NCBI GenBank assembly: GCA_002726395.1
Contig: PBTA01000048.1
Span: forward strand, 10,365 to 25,627
Origin: Methanobacteriota archaeon
Lineage (GTDB): Archaea; Thermoplasmatota; Poseidoniia; Poseidoniales; Poseidoniaceae
Length of the DNA: 15,263 nt
Reading direction: 5' to 3'
A program made the position numbers and the translations under genes. Positions 5,974 through 11,135 of this stretch are shown in pieces; position 1 is the first letter of the stretch; each line of letters begins with the position of its first letter. Below the pieces are notes generated by a model. That model ran no database searches, was not told the origin of the DNA, and was given only the letters and a program-made list of their open reading frames with translations.

Positions 5974-7149
5974 ATGGAGCCATTCGAAGGTCTCGATTTT
6001 TACGATATAGAGAGTTTACTTACTGAAGAAGAGATAATGATTCGTGACATGGTAAGAGCTTGGGTTGACGAGGAAGTAATTCCCAAAATTGAGCATGCAT
6101 GTGACAAAGGCATATTTCCCGATGAATGGCGAGTAGCGCTTGGGGAAATGGGTGTGCTAGGTGCACCTTTGAAAGGATACGGTTGCCCTGGATTGTCATA
6201 TGTTGCATACGGTCTGATCTGTCAAGAACTGGAACGTGGCGACTCAGGTCTGCGCTCATTTGCCTCAGTACAAGGTTCTCTTGCTATGTATCCAATATGG
6301 GATTTCGGTAGTGAAGAACAAAAAAATCACTATTTACCCAAAATGGCTTCTGGAGAAATGGTTGGTTGCTTTGGTCTTACCGAGCCAGATTACGGGTCTA
6401 ATCCTGGCGATATGATCACCAAAGCCGAAGATATGGGTGACCACTATCTCTTGAACGGTGCAAAAATGTGGATTACCAATGGTACAATTGCCGATGTTGC
6501 TGTAGTTTGGGCTAAATTAGATGGCGTCATTAAAGGTTTTATCGTCGAGAAAGATGATGAAGGTTTTACCGCCCCTGAAATGAAAGGAAAGCATTCTTTG
6601 AAGGCATCAGTCACCAGCGAATTAGTATTTCAAGATTGCAAAATACCCAAAGATCGTATCCTTCCAGGGGTTAAGGGATTAAGGGGTCCATTCTCCTGCT
6701 TGAACAATGCGAGGTTTGGTATTTCATGGGGTGCTTTAGGAGCAGCAATGGCCTGTTTCCATAGTGCAAAGACATATTCATTGTCAAGAATACAATTTGA
6801 CATACCAATTGCTTCTTATCAATTGGTTCAAAACAAATTAGCATGGATGCTAAGAGAGATTACTAAGGGACAATTGTTAGCATACCATCTTGGAAGAAAG
6901 AAAGATGATGGGACTTGGTTTAATGAACAGATTTCTCTAGCAAAGATGAACAATGTCGATATTGCCTTAGAAATAGCGCGAGTTGCAAGAGATATTCACG
7001 GGGCGAACGGAATACTGGATGAGTATCCTGTAATGCGACATATGGCAAATCTTGAGTCTGTTAAAACATATGAAGGAACCCACGATATTCACAATTTAAT
7101 TATCGGCAGGTATATCACAGGAATTCAAGCTTTCACAAGACAAGTTTGA
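5974..7149 (+). CDS. gcdH: Glutaryl-CoA dehydrogenase-like acyl-CoA dehydrogenase
   Basis: A 391-residue FAD-dependent acyl-CoA dehydrogenase. It is closest to glutaryl-CoA dehydrogenase, which oxidises and decarboxylates glutaryl-CoA to crotonyl-CoA in lysine, tryptophan and aromatic degradation. Signatures are CFGLTEPDYGSNPG (132-145), WITNG (about 163-167), GPFSCLNNARFGISWG, and the C-terminal MRHMANLESVKTYEGTHDIH containing the catalytic base Glu367. Glu87, Arg94 and Ser95 (ELERGDSGLRS) fall where human GCDH, as I recall its mature numbering, has the residues that contact the substrate's distal carboxylate, which favours a dicarboxylyl-CoA substrate over a plain acyl-CoA. The start is ATG 5974 with GAGGAG (5963-5968) 5 bases upstream. 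Electrons should go to EtfAB. The gene ends 5 bp before the convergent psy/sqs gene, inside an inverted repeat. Substrate is by homology; a glutarate-related relative remains possible. Confidence 0.92.
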   Translation: MEPFEGLDFYDIESLLTEEEIMIRDMVRAWVDEEVIPKIEHACDKGIFPDEWRVALGEMGVLGAPLKGYGCPGLSYVAYGLICQELERGDSGLRSFASVQGSLAMYPIWDFGSEEQKNHYLPKMASGEMVGCFGLTEPDYGSNPGDMITKAEDMGDHYLLNGAKMWITNGTIADVAVVWAKLDGVIKGFIVEKDDEGFTAPEMKGKHSLKASVTSELVFQDCKIPKDRILPGVKGLRGPFSCLNNARFGISWGALGAAMACFHSAKTYSLSRIQFDIPIASYQLVQNKLAWMLREITKGQLLAYHLGRKKDDGTWFNEQISLAKMNNVDIALEIARVARDIHGANGILDEYPVMRHMANLESVKTYEGTHDIHNLIIGRYITGIQAFTRQV

Positions 7150-7160
7150 ATGTTTCAAAC
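7144..7160. terminator. Inverted repeat spanning two convergent stop codons
   Basis: GTTTGAA-TGT-TTCAAAC is a perfect 7-bp inverted repeat with a 3-base loop. It includes the gcdH stop TGA on the plus strand and the stop of the minus-strand psy/sqs gene. Its position between two convergent genes suggests a bidirectional termination or transcript-end structure. The stem is AT-rich and no long T-run follows, so this is tentative. Confidence 0.35.
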
Positions 7161-8450
7161 TGATGGTAATAAGCCAATCTTGGCAAGACCATTCCACACA
7201 GGGTCTAAAAATCTAGGAAGCATTCTGTGTCTTACGTAAACAGCGGCTGCTAAACTCATCTTCTGTAACTTGTTCAGTTTAACTCGCTTGGTGAATACAT
7301 CTCCTTGCTCTTTTTCTATTTGGCGTAAGATTTTATCATAAAATGCAATCATTGCGGCAGGGGAATATCTTGTTCTTCTAGGTAGTAGGGGTAGTAGTTG
7401 TCGAGCTTCTTCCAAATAGGTTCTGGCTCTTTTTGCGTAGTGATAACAATATGGTTCCCAAGTTTTGTTGAGAACAACTTTACCATCAAGTTCCAATTCT
7501 TGAATGCCATTCTTTTCAAGTTCATCAAGCGGTAAATACACTCGATCTCTCTCAATGTCTTCACCAACATCTCGCAAGACATTGGTCAATTGCATGAAAA
7601 TACCCCAAGATTCAGCGTATTTTTTTGCTGCTGGGTCGCTATATCCATAGATTTCGATGCACATTAATCCAACTACAGAAGCAACTCTGTAACAGTAATC
7701 ATATAGTTCATCAAAGGTACGGTATCGGTTATTATACAAATCATCCTCCATGCCTGATATCAAATCATCAAATACACTTCTTGGAATTTTATATCTTTCA
7801 ACTGTGTCCTTCAATGCTAAGAAAACCGGGTCTGTGGAATACACATCGGTGTAGCAAGTTGAAAGTTTCTTTCTAAAGAAAAACAATTGAGTAATTTTGT
7901 TTAGATACGATTCTTCATCCAAAATAGTTCCACGATTTTGTAAAGATTCTAGTTGTTCTCTGTATGCTACTGCCTCAGGATCAGTTTGTCCAACGCTGCC
8001 TGGGAACCTATCAGCCCAATCACCGTCAGCAATATCGTCAGCTCTTCGACAAAATGCATAAACCGCACACATTGCTAATCTTTGTTCATCTGGTAAATAC
8101 TTGAATGAATGATAAAAGTTGCCGGCTTCTTGGATTGTTAACTTTTCACAATAGTTGTAAGCTAGTTTGAGTAATTCTTGGGGGGGTTGTTCGGACCAAA
8201 TTGGAGCATCCAAATTCTCGAATGGGTCCACAAGTTCATTCTTGTCGGCTAGCCCGATAAATGCTGCACCTTCTCTAAGTGCTTCCATGGCAGTTACGCT
8301 GACTGCTTTGACCGCATCTTTAGCAAGCATTACACCAGCTCTGAGGCGGTCTAGAGTGGATATTTTTTCCACCTCATCTTCAGAAACTCTACTCTTTGCG
8401 CTTCCCTTGAGCGGGAATAACAAGTCTAGAGGTTTCCGGCGTTCCAACAT
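7155..8450 (-). CDS. Squalene/phytoene synthase family protein with N-terminal extension
   Basis: A 431-residue trans-isoprenyl diphosphate head-to-head synthase. The two Asp-rich Mg-diphosphate motifs are intact: DDIAD (138-142, within YAFCRRADDIADG) and DVGED (294-298, within LTNVLRDVGEDIERDRVYLP), the latter closely matching phytoene synthases. Such enzymes join two GGPP to phytoene or two FPP to presqualene diphosphate/squalene; the text favours phytoene synthase but product choice cannot be read by eye. Family members usually begin near NFYHSFKYLP (about residue 111), so the first 90 or so residues are an extra, mainly helical region of unknown role. The start is ATG 8450; TTG 8459, directly after an in-frame TAA, would add three residues, and neither has a strong SD. 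A TATA-like box lies about 65 bases upstream of the start. It is preceded on the same strand by a diverged paralogue. Confidence 0.88.
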   Translation of the reverse strand: MLERRKPLDLLFPLKGSAKSRVSEDEVEKISTLDRLRAGVMLAKDAVKAVSVTAMEALREGAAFIGLADKNELVDPFENLDAPIWSEQPPQELLKLAYNYCEKLTIQEAGNFYHSFKYLPDEQRLAMCAVYAFCRRADDIADGDWADRFPGSVGQTDPEAVAYREQLESLQNRGTILDEESYLNKITQLFFFRKKLSTCYTDVYSTDPVFLALKDTVERYKIPRSVFDDLISGMEDDLYNNRYRTFDELYDYCYRVASVVGLMCIEIYGYSDPAAKKYAESWGIFMQLTNVLRDVGEDIERDRVYLPLDELEKNGIQELELDGKVVLNKTWEPYCYHYAKRARTYLEEARQLLPLLPRRTRYSPAAMIAFYDKILRQIEKEQGDVFTKRVKLNKLQKMSLAAAVYVRHRMLPRFLDPVWNGLAKIGLLPSV

Positions 8451-8512
8451 CCCTATCAATTACCTGTATGACTACTCCTTTTTGATTGCTTTGTAAAAAA
8501 GTATCACTACGC

Positions 8513-8521
8513 AATATATAA
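8513..8521 (-). promoter_or_regulatory. Candidate archaeal TATA box
   Basis: The minus strand reads TTATATATT here, in the 140-bp gap between the two psy/sqs paralogues. An archaeal TATA element places transcription start about 25-27 bases downstream, near 8490, giving a 5' leader of about 40 bases before ATG 8450. This suggests the downstream paralogue has its own promoter rather than being only co-transcribed. Confidence 0.4.
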
Positions 8522-8590
8522 TACAAAGCCTAAATTGGTGCTAAAATGCTATCGCAAATGGTTTGTAAGTATTTACTAACATGGGTGTAA

Positions 8591-9616
8591 TTATTTATTC
8601 CCGGAATCCTTATTTTTTTCCAAAAGTCTTCTAACCCCACCGGGTATTATTAGTGCGCGTAATAATTTTCTAGCGTAAGATTTAATTTCATCCCTGGTGA
8701 CTTTTATCCGATCAGCTGAGTCAAGTATATTGCCGTCTCTTAGCAGAGTGACAGTTCTTTGGCCAATCAAAACAGGTAGCATACATGAAGCCTTGAGTCT
8801 AAATTGGGTTTCTGGTAACATCTTTATGTATTCTATGGCAGCATCAAGATGTTCATTTGTTAAATCCAAATATTCATCGTAGAGTGGTCTAAATTTTCCA
8901 ATATTATTTGGTGTGAGTAAATCATCGGGTTTCATTCCATGTTTGTCCAACTCTTGTCGTGGAATATAACATCGTCCAAATCGCAAATCTTCAGGTATAT
9001 CTCGAAGGATGTTGATCATTTGCAATGCTTTACCAAATCTCACGCCTTTTTCAAAAAATTCCTTTTCTTGCTCTGGGGGTATTGAGATGATATGAGCGAG
9101 CGACATTTTGGTCCAAAATACTCCAACACATCCAGCTACTCTAAATGTGTAGTCGTCTAATTCTAAATTATCATTCAATGCAGATATATTTCCGCCTTCG
9201 TTGGCTGGCCCAAATCTTTCTAAATCTAGAATTTGACCGCTTACAATTATATCTAGGCATTCTAACATTCTCTCTCTGTCCTCTTCAGGGTAAACTACTA
9301 AACCCTCGACAACATATTCTACATTTCTAAGAAGTTCTGCTTCATGAGGGTTATCTTGAATTTCTGCAAGACTAGAAAAGTCGGGTAATTTGTCTGATTT
9401 CCCTTGGGCAACATCATTGTAACTGTGCAATAATCTAAGAAGTTCTTCAGTATCCCCGTGTTTGGAATCAGCAATTGTATCTGCGACTCTTGCCAAAAGG
9501 TAAAGCAGGCCAATTTGCCCACGGACTTTCTTTGGGAGATATTTGAGTGTGGGATAAAAAGATCTTGATGTCGATTTAAGTAAATTATCAATCTTGTCAT
9601 TGATAAGTACAGACAA
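8591..9616 (-). CDS. Squalene/phytoene synthase family protein, second paralogue
   Basis: A 341-residue head-to-head prenyl synthase. The opening LLKSTSRSFYPTLKYLP (12-28) is the family substrate-pocket start, followed by the first Asp motif DTIAD (46-50, ARVADTIADS) and the second DIPED (206-210, NILRDIPEDLRFGRCYIP). The STSRSF...RVADTIADS style differs clearly from the neighbouring paralogue and resembles the squalene-synthase-like bacterial branch, so a squalene-type or dehydrosqualene-type product is a fair guess but unproven. The length is normal for the family, with no N-terminal extension. The start is TTG 9614-9616: the codon before it is TAA, no in-frame ATG occurs until past the first Asp motif, and GAGGGGAT (9620-9627) sits 3 bases upstream. 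It is divergent from the zinc-ribbon gene. The two paralogues together recall the HpnC/HpnD pair of bacterial squalene synthesis, but no HpnE-like amine oxidase is present here. Confidence 0.88.
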   Translation of the reverse strand: MSVLINDKIDNLLKSTSRSFYPTLKYLPKKVRGQIGLLYLLARVADTIADSKHGDTEELLRLLHSYNDVAQGKSDKLPDFSSLAEIQDNPHEAELLRNVEYVVEGLVVYPEEDRERMLECLDIIVSGQILDLERFGPANEGGNISALNDNLELDDYTFRVAGCVGVFWTKMSLAHIISIPPEQEKEFFEKGVRFGKALQMINILRDIPEDLRFGRCYIPRQELDKHGMKPDDLLTPNNIGKFRPLYDEYLDLTNEHLDAAIEYIKMLPETQFRLKASCMLPVLIGQRTVTLLRDGNILDSADRIKVTRDEIKSYARKLLRALIIPGGVRRLLEKNKDSGNK

Positions 9617-9779
9617 TTAATCCCCTCATGCAACTCCAATGGTTATTTGTTATTGAGGCTGTGGTCAAATATGTTATTTCTGTCGGTATTTCATATCATA
9701 AGAATCAATGAATTACTTGGTTGTAAATTAGTTAATGCTTTAGGCATTGAGTTAGTCCGAAAGGGTAGAGGGGACGCCA
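9617..9779. promoter_or_regulatory. Divergent intergenic/promoter region
   Basis: A 163-bp AT-rich spacer between divergent genes must hold promoters for both. The only secure elements are the SD of the minus gene (9620-9627) and the plus-strand SD GAGGGGAC (9768-9775), 4 bases before ATG 9780. AT-rich boxes such as GTAAATTAG near 9724 could be TATA elements, but none is clearly better than the others. Confidence 0.35.
9620..9627 (-). promoter_or_regulatory. Shine-Dalgarno site supporting the TTG start at 9616
   Basis: GAGGGGAT on the minus strand differs at one base from GAGGTGAT and is 3 bases before TTG 9616. It confirms a TTG start directly after an in-frame TAA. The block GAGGGGATTAATTG closely resembles GAAGTGATTTAATTG at 420-434. 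Confidence 0.6.
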
Positions 9780-11123
9780 ATGGATTGTATGTCGTGTGGT
9801 GAGCACATACCTGATGACAGTATTTTCTGTCCAGAATGTGGCGCAAGACAAGACTTATCCAGAGCAGGTGGTTTTACCACACCAAACTCCGTTGGACTAG
9901 CCGGTCAAGAAGTAACTGGGGGGCGCAGTTTTGGTGTGGTTTCTGGAGAAGCAATAAGACAGCAACGAGAGATGTCAGTAAGCGATCCTAATGCAATTTC
10001 ACCTGAATTAATGAGACAGATTGCTCAAGGAATGCAAAACCAACAAAATATTCCTCCAGTTGGTAATTTTCCACCTCAAGGATTCCAAAATCAACCAAAT
10101 AATCTTAATCAAAACCCAATGAATGATTTAGGTAATATGCCACAAAATATTCCAAATGTCACTCCAATGGGCCAATCATCACCCACAGACGAGATGGTTA
10201 CTCGATTGGCGCAAGCAGAAAAGGCTATGAAAACCGAAAGAAGGAGTCAGTGGCTAAATATGAATCAAGCCTCAGCATCCAACGTTCTATCCTCTTTGGG
10301 AGCAGATTTACCAGCGCATTTGCGGAATGAGAAAAACGCTGCACAAGAAATTCTAACAGGCGCATTGGGCGGTCAGAAAGAAGCACCTAATGATGCATTT
10401 TTACGAAGAATGTGTGAAGTTGCTGTTAGAAGAGTTGCAAGGAAACGAGGAGTTGCAGTTGAAACTCCACAAGCCAAATTAGCTGATGATATCTTAACTG
10501 TAAACATAACTTACATCGATGACGGTAGAGTTTTAGATACGCCAGAAGACCTTAGTCAAGCCTTTGAGCATGCTATTCAAACTGAAGTTGCTTTGAAAGG
10601 CTTTGATTATGTTTCCGAAATAAATCTATATCGATCTAGAGATGGAGAGATTGAGAATCTATCGGAAGAAGAACAAGATGACGGAGAAATGTTTGCTTGT
10701 GAAATCTGTGATGGATTGGTAAAAGAAAGCGATTCAGAATGCCCACACTGTGGTGCGGTATTCGAAGAGGATGATGATTTTGAAGAACCCAGTCCAAGGC
10801 AAGCACCAAACTCTCCTTCCATAGGTGGTCCTCCAAGAGCCCCCACCAGAGGCGGTCCACCCGGCGGTCCATCAAGGGGCGGTCCACCCGGCGGTCCATC
10901 AAGGGGCGGTCCACCCGGCGGTCCATCAAGGGGCGGACCACCCGGAGGTCCATCCAGAGGCGGCCCACCCGGCGGACCATCTAAGGGACCGGGAAGAGCA
11001 CCTCCATCAAAATCACCACCAAGCAAGAAACCGGGACCACCTGGTGGCTCAACAAGGGGACCTCCATCCGGTGGTCCGAAAAGCGGCCCTCCGAAGGGAC
11101 CTAAACGTGGCCCTCCTAGATGA
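9780..11123 (+). CDS. Double zinc-ribbon protein with disordered linker and GGPPGGPSR repeat tail
   Basis: A 447-residue protein without signal peptide or TM helix. Order: an N-terminal C4 zinc ribbon (Cys3, Cys6, Cys17, Cys20; CMSCGEHIPDDSIFCPECG); a Gln/Asn/Pro/Met-rich low-complexity linker (about 75-140); a mixed helical/beta region (about 140-290) with a basic patch RRVARKRG (217-224); an acidic stretch (294-304); a second C4 ribbon (Cys307, Cys310, Cys321, Cys324; CEICDG...ECPHCG); another acidic stretch; and a Gly/Pro/Ser/Arg tail from about 345 with five GGPPGGPSR-type repeats (358-402), continuing in Pro/Lys/Arg-rich sequence to the end. Zinc ribbons plus a cationic RGG/GGP-like tail suggest RNA or DNA binding and perhaps phase-separating behaviour; that is inference. 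The start is ATG 9780 with SD GAGGGGAC. A large helicase follows 12 bp downstream, so the two are very likely one operon. I recognise no named family. Confidence 0.85.
   Translation: MDCMSCGEHIPDDSIFCPECGARQDLSRAGGFTTPNSVGLAGQEVTGGRSFGVVSGEAIRQQREMSVSDPNAISPELMRQIAQGMQNQQNIPPVGNFPPQGFQNQPNNLNQNPMNDLGNMPQNIPNVTPMGQSSPTDEMVTRLAQAEKAMKTERRSQWLNMNQASASNVLSSLGADLPAHLRNEKNAAQEILTGALGGQKEAPNDAFLRRMCEVAVRRVARKRGVAVETPQAKLADDILTVNITYIDDGRVLDTPEDLSQAFEHAIQTEVALKGFDYVSEINLYRSRDGEIENLSEEEQDDGEMFACEICDGLVKESDSECPHCGAVFEEDDDFEEPSPRQAPNSPSIGGPPRAPTRGGPPGGPSRGGPPGGPSRGGPPGGPSRGGPPGGPSRGGPPGGPSKGPGRAPPSKSPPSKKPGPPGGSTRGPPSGGPKSGPPKGPKRGPPR
10851..10985 (+). repeat. 27-bp in-frame tandem repeat, five copies
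   Basis: Five head-to-tail 27-bp units starting at 10851, 10878, 10905, 10932 and 10959. The first three are identical at the nucleotide level. The fourth and fifth differ at only a few, mostly synonymous, positions. Each unit encodes Gly-Gly-Pro-Pro-Gly-Gly-Pro-Ser followed by Arg or Lys. The unit is much more GC-rich than the surrounding DNA. Identity of the first copies points to recent expansion by slippage or recombination, so copy number may vary between strains. Confidence 0.95.
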
Positions 11124-11130
11124 TGAGGGT
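11124..11130 (+). promoter_or_regulatory. Shine-Dalgarno site of the helicase gene
   Basis: TGAGGGT begins on the base after the upstream TGA stop (11121-11123) and lies 5 bases before TTG 11136. It supports the TTG start and coupling of the zinc-ribbon and helicase genes. Confidence 0.55.
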
Positions 11131-11135
11131 TACTT

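Noticed and set aside
10851..10985. Possible CRISPR array because of regular 27-bp repeats
   Set aside because: The units are directly adjacent with no spacers, are in frame and encode a peptide repeat.
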